Of a stretch of 64,000 bases of DNA, positions 41,323 through 50,909 are shown in pieces. Each line of letters opens with the position of its first letter. Positions within the stretch are counted from its first letter, which is position 1. The position numbers and the translations under genes are program-made. This DNA is from Pseudonocardiaceae bacterium YIM PH 21723 (lineage in GTDB: Bacteria; Actinomycetota; Actinomycetes; Mycobacteriales; Pseudonocardiaceae): NCBI GenBank assembly GCA_003600225.1, contig QZFT01000044.1, positions 1 to 64,000 on the forward strand, in the 5' to 3' direction. The notes under the pieces were generated by a model. That model was not told where the DNA came from and did no database searches. It saw only the letters and a list, made by a program, of their open reading frames with translations.

Positions 41323-41350
41323 CTAGCCCGCCTCCGGAGAGGCGGGCTAG
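41323..41350. terminator. Terminator after ABC-2 operon
   Basis: CTAGCCCGCCTC-CGGA-GAGGCGGGCTAG, perfect 12-base arms, 20 bases beyond the minus-strand permease stop, followed on that strand by TTTGTTC. It leaves only ~30 bases before the mgtC leader's ribosome site, so mgtC may depend on read-through or a promoter overlapping the hairpin. Confidence 0.85.
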
Positions 41351-41369
41351 GGAACTGTGAGCTGATCGA

Positions 41370-42224
41370 TCAGGTGACGTCGCGCTTCTCGTTCAGCAGC
41401 CAGCCGAGCACGGTGACGACACCGAAGTAGCCGAAGAACACCAGCGCGCTGGCCCACCAGATATCCGTGTGCACCTGCATCTGCTGACGCAGTAGATCGA
41501 CCGCCTGCTCGGTGCTGACCGGGATGCCGGTCAGCGCCTTGACGAAGATCCGCAGCGAGAGGTCGGTCAGTACGCCGTTACCCGCGTTGTTGGGCAGGTA
41601 CGGCCTGATCTCGTCGAGCTTCTGCGTGCTCAGCACGAGTTCGACCGCCTTCTCGGCGACCAGCACGTACAAGGTCAGCGCCAGGATCGACCCGACCGGA
41701 TTGTTGATCAGGGTGCCCACGCCGACGCCGAGCAGCGTCCAGAGCACCATGACGCCGATACCCGCCGCGCAGATGGCCAGCCAGGCACCCAGGTCGGGGA
41801 AGGCGCCGGTGCCGTCGGAGGCGATCGAGTCGCCGATGACCGCGCCGATCGAACCGGAGATCGCACAGCCGATGCCGTAGACGACACCCATGCCGGCGTA
41901 GGCGATCAGCTTGGCGCCGATCACCGCGGTGCGGGAGGACGCGGTCAGGTAGGTGGTGGTGATCGTCTTGGTCCGGAACTCACCGGCGACCGCGCACGCA
42001 CCGAAGATCGCCGCGAACAGGGTCGCCTGATTCATGCCCCGGGCGTAGAAGAGCACCGCGATCGGTACCTTCTGGCCGCTCTCCCGCAGCACGTCCTCCA
42101 GGCCGCCCAGCACGGAACCGAATCCGCTGGCCACCAGCGCCACCAGGGCGGCCGGAATGAGCAGTGCCCACCACATCTTGGTGGTCAGGATCTTGCGGAA
42201 CTCGGCCTTGATCAGCCCGCCCAT
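41370..42224 (-). CDS. ABC-2 type permease
   Basis: 284 residues, six hydrophobic segments, starting MGGLIKAEFRKILTTKMWW, the usual opening of this permease type, with a large first extracellular loop and NPVGSILALTLYVLVAEKAV. It pairs with the ATPase gene that overlaps it by one base (TGATG). Export of an unknown substrate, drug resistance or lantibiotic immunity are all possible. Confidence 0.87.
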   Translation of the reverse strand: MGGLIKAEFRKILTTKMWWALLIPAALVALVASGFGSVLGGLEDVLRESGQKVPIAVLFYARGMNQATLFAAIFGACAVAGEFRTKTITTTYLTASSRTAVIGAKLIAYAGMGVVYGIGCAISGSIGAVIGDSIASDGTGAFPDLGAWLAICAAGIGVMVLWTLLGVGVGTLINNPVGSILALTLYVLVAEKAVELVLSTQKLDEIRPYLPNNAGNGVLTDLSLRIFVKALTGIPVSTEQAVDLLRQQMQVHTDIWWASALVFFGYFGVVTVLGWLLNEKRDVT

Positions 42225-43207
42225 CAGGCGTTACCTCCAGCATTGCTCCACGGGTTGGCCTGGTCCGGCGCGGTCTGGCCGTACGGCGTCTCCTGTGCCC
42301 CGGTGAACTGGCCACTGGTCAGCTGGAAGAAGATCCGTTCCAGGTCGCTGCTGTCCTCGTCCATGCCGTAGATCAGCACGCCGGCCTCGTGGCCGATCTC
42401 CGCGACCCGCATCCGCGTCGCGTCGCTGACCGACAGCCTGCCGTCCGGCAGCGCCTCCACGGCGGCGAACCCGGCGGCGTTCAGCGCCTCGGTGAGCTTC
42501 TGCGGGTCGGCGGTCTGCACCAGCACCCGGGTCTGCTGTCCCTTGCGCAGGTCCTCAAGACCGCCGTCGTACACGCACTGACCACGGCTGATGATGACCA
42601 CGCGGTCCACCGTCTGCTCCATCTCGGAGAGCAGGTGGCTGGACACCAGCACGGTCCGCCCGGAGCGGGCGAAGGCCTGCATGAAGCCACGCAGCCAGGC
42701 GATGCCCTCGGGGTCGAGGCCGTTGGCGGGCTCGTCCAGCACCAGGATCTGCGGGTCGCCGAGCAGGGCGGTGGCCAGGGCCAGCCGCTGCCGCATACCC
42801 ATCGAGAACCCGCCGGCCTTGCGGTCGGCCGCCTCGGTCAGCCCCACCAGCTGCAGGACCTGCTCCACGCGGGCATCCGGCACGCTCATCGCCGCGGCGT
42901 AGGCCAGCAGGTGATTGCGTGCGGTGCGCCCCGGGTGGAAGGACTGCGCCTCCAGCACGGCACCGACGATGGTGCCCGGGTTACCCAGGGCTTCGAAGGC
43001 GACGCCGTTGATGGTCGCCTTGCCCGCCGTCGGCCTGACCAGGCCGAGCAGCATCCGCAGGGTGGTGGTCTTACCGGCGCCGTTCGGTCCCAGGAAGCCG
43101 GTCACCGAGCCTGGTTCCACGGTGAAACTCAGATTGCTCACCGCGGTCACCGGGCCGAATTGTTTGCTCAGCCCTTCGACCGCGATCCGGCCGCTACCGT
43201 CGTGCAC
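42224..43207 (-). CDS. ABC-2 transporter ATPase
   Basis: 327 residues. Walker A GPNGAGKTT, Q-loop AVLEAQSFHPG, a signature reading FSMGMRQRLALATALLGDP (MGM in place of SGG), Walker B ILVLDEPANGLD and an H-loop VSSHLLSEME. The ATPase is of the DrrA/NatA-like group, with a C-terminal domain of ~100 residues. The GTG at 43207 follows GGAGG; the ATG at 43258 would add 17 residues and has no such site. It drives the adjacent permease. Confidence 0.88.
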   Translation of the reverse strand: MHDGSGRIAVEGLSKQFGPVTAVSNLSFTVEPGSVTGFLGPNGAGKTTTLRMLLGLVRPTAGKATINGVAFEALGNPGTIVGAVLEAQSFHPGRTARNHLLAYAAAMSVPDARVEQVLQLVGLTEAADRKAGGFSMGMRQRLALATALLGDPQILVLDEPANGLDPEGIAWLRGFMQAFARSGRTVLVSSHLLSEMEQTVDRVVIISRGQCVYDGGLEDLRKGQQTRVLVQTADPQKLTEALNAAGFAAVEALPDGRLSVSDATRMRVAEIGHEAGVLIYGMDEDSSDLERIFFQLTSGQFTGAQETPYGQTAPDQANPWSNAGGNA

Positions 43208-43350
43208 TCGCCCTCCAGCCCAACTGTCGACTGCTCCGCCTTTTCCGCTTTTACCCATCCTGCCTTATCGGCTAAACGGAGGACGCGACCCGGGGTCCGG
43301 TTCTCAGCCTTTACTCAGTGTTGCTGTTCAGCCGGGTGACGGCTGGGTGT

Positions 43351-43466
43351 GGTCCGTTTTCGAAGGAGGCTTTGGAGGGGGAGACGGGCTGGGGGCGGGA
43401 TCTTTCCTGCCTGGCTGTTGGGTGGGGGCACGCCTGTCTGTTGGGGATGGGCCGCTGGGCGGGCAT
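43351..43466 (+). repeat. Dispersed repeat module A, copy 2
   Basis: Shows GGCTTTGGAGGGGGAGACGG, CTTTCCTGCCTGGCTGTT and GGGTGGGGGCACGCC. It lies between the transporter's start and the family-B array. The gap 43208-43841 holds no gene: module A, then B, then C. Confidence 0.75.
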
Positions 43467-43481
43467 GGGTGGGGCTTATCG

Positions 43482-43623
43482 AGTAAGGGTGCCCCTTACT
43501 GCACTCAACGCAGTGAGGGTGCCCCTTACTGCACTCAACGCAGTAAGGGTGCCCCTTACTGCACTCAACGCAGTAACGGTGCCCTTCACTGCACTCGACG
43601 CGGTATGGGTGCCCCTTACTGCA
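43482..43623 (+). repeat. Tandem array of family B, 30-base unit
   Basis: 4.7 tandem units of exactly 30 bases, each a small hairpin AGTAAGGG-TGC-CCCTTACT followed by GCACTCAACGC. The units are nearly identical, with single changes in the later units (for example TAACGG, GACGCG). Perfect periodicity without unique spacers shows slippage-type expansion. Related single hairpins are at 3179 and 52425. Confidence 0.95.
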
Positions 43624-43700
43624 TGCCTCGGCGAGCAGGGTTCACCCACTGGAGCACCGTCAGCCCCACGAGCCCCATCAGTAACTGTCCACAGTGGTCG

Positions 43701-43752
43701 GATCCATCTTCAAGATGGATTTGGGGGCCCGGATCCATCTTGAAGATGGATC
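43701..43752. repeat. Palindrome family C, copy 1
   Basis: GATCCATCTTCAAGATGGAT and its perfect complement ATCCATCTTGAAGATGGATC (43701-43720 and 43733-43752) around 12 bases (TTGGGGGCCCGG). Each arm is itself nearly palindromic. A second copy is at 52528, in the same order after families A and B. Confidence 0.92.
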
Positions 43753-43841
43753 AGGAGGGCGGGTAAAGATCGGCTCAGTCGTGTGGGTGACGCGAAGGGG
43801 CCGTTAATTCGCCGGGGCGGCTTGAACCATGCTGTCCAGGG

Positions 43842-44642
43842 TCACTGTTGCTGTTCGGCGGCGTCGAACAGCGGCGAGGTGCGCTCCTGGATCCGGGCGC
43901 GGTGGATCTGCTGGCTGTCCGTGGACAGGTGTCCGCCGACCGGCGGCATGACGATTGTCGGCCGGTCGTCGACCGCCGCCACCGGGGAGGTGATCTCGGT
44001 CGGGTGCGGCACGACCTCCTGCTCCGGCCGGGACAGCAGGCCGTCCGCGGTCAGCTTGGCCTCGACCCGGTGCCTGGCCGGCTTGGGGATCGGGTCCGGT
44101 TCCTGCTGGGCGAGCGCGGGCACTCGCGGCTGGCTGGGCGGGTCGGTGCGGTCCAGCTTGACCAGCACCATGTCCTTGCTGATCGTCTGCTCGTTGAGCA
44201 CCGGCTCGGCGATCGCCGGCGGCAGGGCGCGCTGGGGTTTCGGGGGATCGATCGCCAGGGGTTCCGCGGAGATGATCCCGGTGTCCTCGGCGGACTCCGC
44301 CTCCCATAAGGCGTCCAGGCCCTGGTTCGGCGACACCTTGCGGCCGAACCTGAACAGCGGGTTGCGTCTGTTGCGCTTGCCCTGGCCGTCGCCGATCAGG
44401 TGCCGCTGGGCCATCAGCCAGACCTGGCAGGGCCACCGCTTGTTGCGCATCATGCCCGGGCAGGCCTGGCACCGGCCGTCGGCCGTCGCCTGGTGGACCT
44501 TGAGCAGTTTGCGCCAGCCGTCCGCGAGGCGCTGCATCTCGGTGCGGGCCAGGGGGACCAGCGTCTCGTCGTCACCCTGCTCGGCGAGTTTGTCCAACAT
44601 GGCCAGTCGTTCCAGCACCGCGTCCTGAAGCGCCTTGTCCAT
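43842..44642 (-). CDS. Hypothetical protein with Cys motif and Pro-rich tail
   Basis: 266 residues, not recognised. The N-terminal third is helical (ALQDAVLERLAMLDKLAEQG) and contains a Cys cluster CQACPG with a third Cys in KRWPCQVWLMAQRHL, which could bind zinc. The remainder is Pro-rich and probably disordered. It starts directly after the stop of a 69-residue gene (TAG-ATG) and has GGGAGAG upstream, so the two form an operon. Confidence 0.65.
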   Translation of the reverse strand: MDKALQDAVLERLAMLDKLAEQGDDETLVPLARTEMQRLADGWRKLLKVHQATADGRCQACPGMMRNKRWPCQVWLMAQRHLIGDGQGKRNRRNPLFRFGRKVSPNQGLDALWEAESAEDTGIISAEPLAIDPPKPQRALPPAIAEPVLNEQTISKDMVLVKLDRTDPPSQPRVPALAQQEPDPIPKPARHRVEAKLTADGLLSRPEQEVVPHPTEITSPVAAVDDRPTIVMPPVGGHLSTDSQQIHRARIQERTSPLFDAAEQQQ

Positions 44643-44852
44643 CTATATCTCTCCCGTCGGCCTGCGGGTGGCTGCGCCGGCGGCACAGGCGAGTGTGTCG
44701 TGCAGCGCACTGATCTGTTTGGCAGAGAGGACCGCGGCCTGTCCTGGTGGTGTGATCACCACCACGTCATCGTTCTCATCGACCAGGACCGTTACTGATC
44801 GATCGCGGCCGAATGGGTCGGAGCACTCCACCCACCAGCACTTCTCGTTCAT
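44643..44852 (-). CDS. Small hypothetical protein
   Basis: 69 residues, not recognised. It begins MNEKCWWVECSDPFGRDRSV, then VTVLVDENDDVVVITPPGQA and a helix SAKQISALHDTLACAA, so a small alpha/beta protein with three Cys. The sequence TATAG precedes the ATG, as for the next gene. It lies immediately upstream of the Cys-motif protein. Confidence 0.6.
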   Translation of the reverse strand: MNEKCWWVECSDPFGRDRSVTVLVDENDDVVVITPPGQAAVLSAKQISALHDTLACAAGAATRRPTGEI

Positions 44853-45057
44853 CTATAGATCATCCCAGCTTTACCGGCCGGGGCCGGGCTCGAGCGTGTG
44901 CCAACGACTGTCATCGGCTGCTTTCCGTGGTCACTCGACCCCAGAAAGCGAAATTCACTCATTTGCTGGTCCCTGCCCGTTCACCTTCCGGGTGGTTGTC
45001 CGGCCAGTGGGGTGCTTCAACTGGGAATCCCTCGAAACCGCGTGTACCGTCGTCCTT

Positions 45058-45102
45058 GGCGGCTGGCTCCCAATGACCCCCAGGTTGGTTGAGCTGGCCG
45101 CC
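45058..45102. other. Conserved-loop hairpin, copy 1
   Basis: A 12-pair stem (GGCGGCTGGCTC with GAGCTGGCCGCC, two G-T pairs) encloses a 21-base loop whose core is ACCCCCAGGTTGGTT. The loop matches that of a second hairpin at 56287 at 17 of 21 positions while the stems differ. It lies in the 265-base gap 44853-45117, just past the reductase stop; nothing else is seen there. Confidence 0.6.
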
Positions 45103-45117
45103 GTCTACGTCTCCAGC

Positions 45118-45699
45118 TCAGCGGCGCACCTGATAACGCAGGTGAAGCACTCGGTTGCCCTGGATCACCACGTCAGGACCCTCCAGCAGGTGCTGCGCGT
45201 CGACCGCCCCGAAGTAACGCCTGCCGGACCCGAACACCACGGGTACGACGTCCATCCGCACCTCGTCGACCAGGCCCGCGGCGAGCACCTGGCCACCGAC
45301 ATCACCTGCGGCGACCTCGACGATCCGGTCGCCCGCGAGCTCCTGCGCCTGGGCCACGGCCGCCTCGACGCCGTCGACGAAGTGGAATGGCGCCTCGGCG
45401 TCCCAGCCCTCGGGCGCCGGCCGGTGCGTCACGACCACCACGTGGTCGATCCCGCCCGGGGGCTTGCCGTCCCAGCCGTCCGTCATGTCGAAGACGCGAC
45501 GGCCGCAGACCGTCACCCCGATCCGGTCCCAGTACTGCCGGGTGTGGTCGTAGGACGCCTGCGACACGGTCAACGCGCCGCTCTCGTCCAACGGGACGTC
45601 ACCGTTGGACAGCCAGTCGAACAGCGGTCCGGGCTGGTCGTTCTCGTCCGCGATGAAGCCGTCCACCGACACCGAGCTGTACAGGACCACCTTGCCCAC
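45118..45699 (-). CDS. Dihydrofolate-reductase-fold (RibD C-terminal) protein
   Basis: 193 residues, full length for the RibD_C family. It starts KVVLYSSVSVDGFIADEND, the typical first strand and loop, and has VCGRRVFDMTDGW, RIVEVAAGDVGGQVLAAGLV and VDEVRMDVVPVVFGSGRRYF. It is an NADPH-dependent reductase by fold; the substrate is not known. The GTG at 45699 follows GAGGAG. It follows the AraC-type gene on the same strand, with 65 bases between them. Confidence 0.88.
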   Translation of the reverse strand: MGKVVLYSSVSVDGFIADENDQPGPLFDWLSNGDVPLDESGALTVSQASYDHTRQYWDRIGVTVCGRRVFDMTDGWDGKPPGGIDHVVVVTHRPAPEGWDAEAPFHFVDGVEAAVAQAQELAGDRIVEVAAGDVGGQVLAAGLVDEVRMDVVPVVFGSGRRYFGAVDAQHLLEGPDVVIQGNRVLHLRYQVRR

Positions 45700-45764
45700 G
45701 GGGCTCTCCTCTGTTTGGGGTGCCCCATCCTGCCGCGTCCTGCGCCGTCAGCTCTTGTAAGAAA

Positions 45765-46604
45765 TCAATCGGCGGGCAGTGGCCAGCCGTCCAGCGTGTG
45801 ACCGGGATGTTCGCGCAGGAACCTCCGGCGGACCTCGATGTACCGGGTCGGCGTGAGCCCGGTGAACGCCCGGAACTCGTGGCCGAAGTGGGCCTGGTCG
45901 AAGTAGCCCGCGCGACCGGCGAGGTCGCTCCAGTCGACCGGCTGTGCGGGATCGATCGCGAACACGGTCGCGGTGAAGCGGTAGGTGCGGGCCAGTCGCT
46001 TGGGCGTGACGCCGACGAGCTCCTTGAACCGCTGTGCCAGGTGGGTGCCGCTGACACCGGCCGCCGCGCTCAGGTCGCCGATCGCCACCGTCCCGCCGGT
46101 CGCCGCGATGACGCCGCTCGTGTGCCGGACCAGTCCCAGGCCCGGGGTCTCGCGCAGCCGTCGCAGCAGCTCCTCTTCGAGCAGCGTCAGCATCTCCTGC
46201 GGTCCGGCCGCCGTGGCCAGCCGGTCCCGCAGCTCGGCGATGGCGGGCCGGCCCCACACCTGCTCCAGCGTCACCGGCCGGTCGCGCAGCTCGGTCGCGG
46301 GCATCGGCAGGAACTGCGCGGGCCCCCACGGCGTGAAGTGCACGCCGACGGACCGGGTCCGGGGTGGGTAGCCGAACTCCAGCGCGCGGGTGGGCGTGGT
46401 GACCAGGCAACCGTCGGCGTACTCGGTCGCCTCGATGTCGGTGCCGGCGCGGATGCGGAACGGCGCCCCGAGGTTGACGATGAGCAGCGCCCCCGGCATC
46501 GGTGGCAGCGTCAGCCGGGCGTACGGCGCCGCGCCCTCCAGGTAGTAGATGTCGTCGATCAACCCGTCCAGCGGGGGTCGCGGCACTCGGGATACGTACT
46601 CCAC
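45765..46604 (-). CDS. AraC-family regulator
   Basis: 279 residues. The C-terminal ~100 carry the two helix-turn-helix units (GDLSAAAGVSGTHLAQRFKE and SDLAGRAGYFDQAHFGHEFR with the AFTGLTPTRYI end). The N-terminal part is a small cupin-like sensor. The GTG at 46604 is preferred; an in-frame TTG at 46643 falls inside a palindrome. It is divergent from a glycosyltransferase gene and probably controls that gene and the reductase downstream. Confidence 0.85.
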   Translation of the reverse strand: MEYVSRVPRPPLDGLIDDIYYLEGAAPYARLTLPPMPGALLIVNLGAPFRIRAGTDIEATEYADGCLVTTPTRALEFGYPPRTRSVGVHFTPWGPAQFLPMPATELRDRPVTLEQVWGRPAIAELRDRLATAAGPQEMLTLLEEELLRRLRETPGLGLVRHTSGVIAATGGTVAIGDLSAAAGVSGTHLAQRFKELVGVTPKRLARTYRFTATVFAIDPAQPVDWSDLAGRAGYFDQAHFGHEFRAFTGLTPTRYIEVRRRFLREHPGHTLDGWPLPAD

Positions 46605-46636
46605 GCCTACAGCATCGCGGATCTGCGCTACCTTAG

Positions 46637-46652
46637 TAGTCAAATTTGACTA
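46637..46652. promoter_or_regulatory. Perfect 16-base palindrome, divergent operator
   Basis: TAGTCAAATTTGACTA, a spacerless palindrome between the AraC-type gene (33 bases away) and the glycosyltransferase ATG (20 bases away). The right half includes TTGACT, which could be a -35 element. This symmetric form is more usual for MarR or TetR operators than for AraC sites. Confidence 0.5.
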
Positions 46653-46671
46653 ACTAGCTAAGGGGGAAGCG

Positions 46672-47796
46672 ATGCGAGTCCTGTTCACCACCTCGCCCGG
46701 CCTGGGCCACGCGCTGCCGATGGCGCCGCTGGCCTGGGCATTGCGGACGGCCGGCCACGAGGTGTTGTTCGTCTGTAGCGGTGCCGCGGTGTCCGCCGTG
46801 GAGAAGGCCGGGTTGCCGGTGATCGACGGTGCGCCCGGCGCCGACATCATGGCCACGTTCATGAAGTACCAGGGCGATGTCGACCCGGCGAAGGGCGGCC
46901 CGCCGCCCGAGGACCTGGTCGGCCGGATGTTCGCCGACGTTTCCGCGCTGATCACCGATCGCGTCGTCGCCGCGGCCGGCGCCTGGCGGCCGGACCTGGT
47001 GGTGCACACGGTGCTGGAGGCATCCGGTCCGCTGATCGCGGCCCGGCTCGGCGTGCCCGCGGTGCTGTGTGGCCTGCACCTGGGCCGGGGTACCGGCACG
47101 TCTGAGCTGCTGTGGCCGCACTTCACCGCGATGCGGGAGCGGCACGGAGTGGATCAGCTGCCGCGGGTATGGCAGGAGATCATCATCGTGCCGCCGAGCC
47201 TCTGCCCGGTGGCCGGCGATGACGACTGGCGGATGCGGCACATCCCGTACAACCAGGGCGGACAGCTCCCGGATTGGGCATTGGTCCGGCCTCCGCGACC
47301 GCGGATCTGCATCACGGTCGGCTCGGTGGGCCCGACCTTCGGCGCCATGGCCCAGTTACAGCGACTGCTCACGGATCTCGGCGACAAGGATGTCGAGGCG
47401 GTGCTCACCACCGGCGGCGGTTCGGTGGAGGACGTGCCGGGCAACGTGCGGCTGGTCGACTGGATCCCGCTGAGCGCGCTGCTGCCCACCTGCTCGGCGA
47501 TCCTGCACCACGGCGGGTCGGGGACGACGCTCGCCGCGCTGGACGCCGGGATCCCGCAGGTCGTGGTGCCGTTCGGGGCGGACCAGTTCAGCAATGCGGA
47601 GCTCATCGCCAAGTCCGGCGCCGGAATCCAGCGCGGGAACGGCATCCGGCCCGGTGACAACGACCTGTCCGCCGCCGACCTGGACTGGGCGCTGTCCGAC
47701 GAACCCACCCGGACGGCGGCCACGGCCCTGCGCGAAGAGATGCACGCGATGCCACTGCCGCCGGCGATCGTGCCCCGGCTGGAACAGCTCGGCTGA
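46672..47796 (+). CDS. GT1-family glycosyltransferase (macrolide/MGT type)
   Basis: 374 residues, GT-B fold. It starts [20 protein letters not shown], typical of antibiotic-type glycosyltransferases; the sugar-nucleotide site is [20 protein letters not shown] then [12 protein letters not shown] His in the first loop (GLGHA) is the catalytic base in relatives. AAGGGGGAA precedes the ATG. No polyketide or peptide synthetase lies nearby, so it may modify a small phenolic or inactivate an antibiotic. Confidence 0.88.
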   Translation: MRVLFTTSPGLGHALPMAPLAWALRTAGHEVLFVCSGAAVSAVEKAGLPVIDGAPGADIMATFMKYQGDVDPAKGGPPPEDLVGRMFADVSALITDRVVAAAGAWRPDLVVHTVLEASGPLIAARLGVPAVLCGLHLGRGTGTSELLWPHFTAMRERHGVDQLPRVWQEIIIVPPSLCPVAGDDDWRMRHIPYNQGGQLPDWALVRPPRPRICITVGSVGPTFGAMAQLQRLLTDLGDKDVEAVLTTGGGSVEDVPGNVRLVDWIPLSALLPTCSAILHHGGSGTTLAALDAGIPQVVVPFGADQFSNAELIAKSGAGIQRGNGIRPGDNDLSAADLDWALSDEPTRTAATALREEMHAMPLPPAIVPRLEQLG

Positions 47797-47803
47797 GAAA
47801 CGA

Positions 47804-47839
47804 CCGCCGCCCCGGCTCGGCGCTGAGCTGGGGCGGCGG
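47804..47839. terminator. Terminator between convergent genes
   Basis: CCGCCGCCCCGGCTC / GAGCTGGGGCGGCGG, 15-base arms with one mismatch, around GGCGCT. It lies between the glycosyltransferase stop and the alanine dehydrogenase stop. Confidence 0.85.
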
Positions 47840-47855
47840 AGTTCGGCAGACGTGA

Positions 47856-48971
<1,116 letters not shown>

Positions 48972-49112
48972 GGGGGTTCTCCTCTGCGTACTGGCGCCGA
49001 CGTGTCGGCGGCTCGTCATTGAGTCGCAGGCATGCGCCCTTGTCGACCATCACTCTGAATCAACTGCGCCACCGTGTCATCATGCTGGGAGAACGAGTAC
49101 ACCCCTGGGGCT

Positions 49113-49129
49113 TTGTGCTGGGGGAACAA
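49113..49129. promoter_or_regulatory. PucR-like site upstream of ald
   Basis: TTGTGC-TGGGG-GAACAA: the same half-sites and 5-base spacer as the perfect repeat at 50721 upstream of the pucR gene, with one mismatch. It lies about 142 bases upstream of the ald GTG. Confidence 0.4.
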
Positions 49130-49138
49130 CGAGCCCGG

Positions 49139-50698
49139 TCAGGACCAGCGCAGCGCGATCAACTGCGTGTGCAGTGCGAGCCGCACGTTCGGATCGTCCA
49201 TGTCCAGGCCGGTCAGCTCGACCATCCGCTTGCAGCGGTACCGGAAGGTGTTCGGGTGCACGGTCAAGGCGGCACTCGCGGCACGGGGATCGCCCGGATG
49301 CCGCAGCCACTGGTAGAGCGTCTCCACATACTCGGTGCCCTGGTGGGCGTCCTGACTGATCAGCTCGCTCAGCGGTCCCAGCTGGACCACCCCCGCTCGG
49401 GACGTCGCGGTGGCCGCGCGGTGCAGGGTCAGCACCGCCCATGCCTGCTCGTAACCGGATACCCGATCCTGGAGCAGTCCAGCGCGCACCAGCCCGAGAA
49501 CCTCGTCGGCCTGGCTCCGGGACCGGGCGAGGGTGGCCACCTTCGCGGGCGCGCCTGCTGCCACCAGCGGCTGGACGTCCACCTCGGTCAACGCGTCCCG
49601 CAGGGCGTCCCAGCCCGCGGCGCCGTCCGGCACCACGGCGTAGAGCACGCCGTCCACATCGGTCACCGCCGGCCGGGAGCCGATCCCCTTGGCGATCTGT
49701 TCCCACAGTGCCAGCCGCAGGCCTTCGGCATCGGCGGCATCCGAGGTCCCCGCGTCGATGGCGACCACCCGGTATTGCCCCTCGTCCAGCCCGATCTCCG
49801 CCGCCGCGGCCCGGCTGCCCTCCGTACCGTCCAAAATGGACCTCAGCAGCTCGGCGGACCGGCGGCGCTCGGCGTCGACCCTGGCCCGGTGCCGCAGCAG
49901 GTGCAGCGCGGCCACCGGTCCGGTGTCGGCGAACGCGGTCGCCCGGTCCTGGGGCACCGGTCCGCTCACCACCGCCCACATCGAGCCGAGCAGTTCGCCG
50001 CCCATCCGGATCGGCACGATCAGCCGGGCGAGCGTGCCGTCCGGCTGCGCGGGCACGAAGATCGTGGAGTGGCCGCGGGACAGTTCGCGGAACACGCCCT
50101 TCGAGCGGAACTTGGCCAGCACGTCCGAGGGCACCCGGCGGCCCATGATGGTGGACACCCGGGCGGGGTCGCGCCGATCCTGCCGGGCCGAGTAGGCCAG
50201 CACCCGGGAGTGCGCGTCCTCGATGGTCACCGGCGCGTCGACCACCGCCGCCACCGCGTCGGCGAGCCGGAACAGGTCCGCCAGGGCTCCGGTTCCGGAA
50301 CTGTCGCCGGGTGCGGGAACCGCCTGGTTGTCGGTCGCCGCCGCGTCCAGCACCGCGCGCAGCAGCCAGACCAGCTGTGCCCAGGAGGTCTCCGGCTTCA
50401 CCTCGATCAGGCTGATCCCGGACTGCTCGGCCTGCGCGACCACCTCGGGAAAACCGGTGGCCGGCGGCTTCAGGAACACGGCGAGCGCGCCGCGCTCCGC
50501 GGCCCGGCGGATCAGCGCGACGGCGCTGCGCGTCGTGCCGCAGGAGACGCCGAGCACCAGGTCACCGGCATTGCCGTGCGCGCGCTGGTCCGGCTCGGCG
50601 ATCATCACATCGTTCACCGTGGTGGCCTGCCCACCGGTCACGATCGACCGCAGCAACGCGGGACCGACCCGGTCCAGCACACCCTGCACGGTGATCAT
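49139..50698 (-). CDS. PucR-family transcriptional regulator
   Basis: 519 residues. N-terminal PucR sensor domain (VNDVMIAEPDQRAHGNAGDL, GALAVFLKPPATGFP), a central GGDEF-like CdaR domain, and the C-terminal HTH_30 (ALTVHPNTFRYRCKRMVELT then GLD). The family activates purine, proline or alanine catabolic genes. ATG 50698 has GGGAGG upstream. The gene lies between ald and the divergent serine dehydratase gene, so it probably senses an amino acid and controls both (inference). Confidence 0.88.
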   Translation of the reverse strand: MITVQGVLDRVGPALLRSIVTGGQATTVNDVMIAEPDQRAHGNAGDLVLGVSCGTTRSAVALIRRAAERGALAVFLKPPATGFPEVVAQAEQSGISLIEVKPETSWAQLVWLLRAVLDAAATDNQAVPAPGDSSGTGALADLFRLADAVAAVVDAPVTIEDAHSRVLAYSARQDRRDPARVSTIMGRRVPSDVLAKFRSKGVFRELSRGHSTIFVPAQPDGTLARLIVPIRMGGELLGSMWAVVSGPVPQDRATAFADTGPVAALHLLRHRARVDAERRRSAELLRSILDGTEGSRAAAAEIGLDEGQYRVVAIDAGTSDAADAEGLRLALWEQIAKGIGSRPAVTDVDGVLYAVVPDGAAGWDALRDALTEVDVQPLVAAGAPAKVATLARSRSQADEVLGLVRAGLLQDRVSGYEQAWAVLTLHRAATATSRAGVVQLGPLSELISQDAHQGTEYVETLYQWLRHPGDPRAASAALTVHPNTFRYRCKRMVELTGLDMDDPNVRLALHTQLIALRWS

Positions 50699-50720
50699 TG
50701 TTCCGCCGCCTCCCTGGCCA

Positions 50721-50737
50721 TTGTGCGCAGAGCACAA
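50721..50737. promoter_or_regulatory. Inverted repeat upstream of pucR gene
   Basis: TTGTGC-GCAGA-GCACAA, perfect 6-base arms with 5-base spacer, 22 bases upstream of the PucR start and in the 211-base divergent spacer with the serine dehydratase gene. A candidate autoregulatory site. Confidence 0.45.
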
Positions 50738-50909
50738 CGATAGGCCCGCCGAACTGTTCCGTGCGGATGCAACTAGGCGTTTAGCCTGGACATAGGCCGG
50801 TAAGCCGGAAATAGGTTTCCCGCGATGTGACTCGAAGCTCACGGTGCGAAACATCTGCCATGGCACCCTGGGGGCTGTACCCGAGCGGACCACAAAGGAG
50901 TGGCACAGC

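Noticed and set aside
43482-43623. CRISPR-like array of 30-base repeats
   Set aside because: Units abut with no unique spacers, the repeat is itself a terminator-like hairpin, and no cas gene is present.
43318-43766. Open frames across the repeat array
   Set aside because: They translate the tandem 30-base unit (repeated VRVPLTALNA) and palindromes; no start site or conserved domain.
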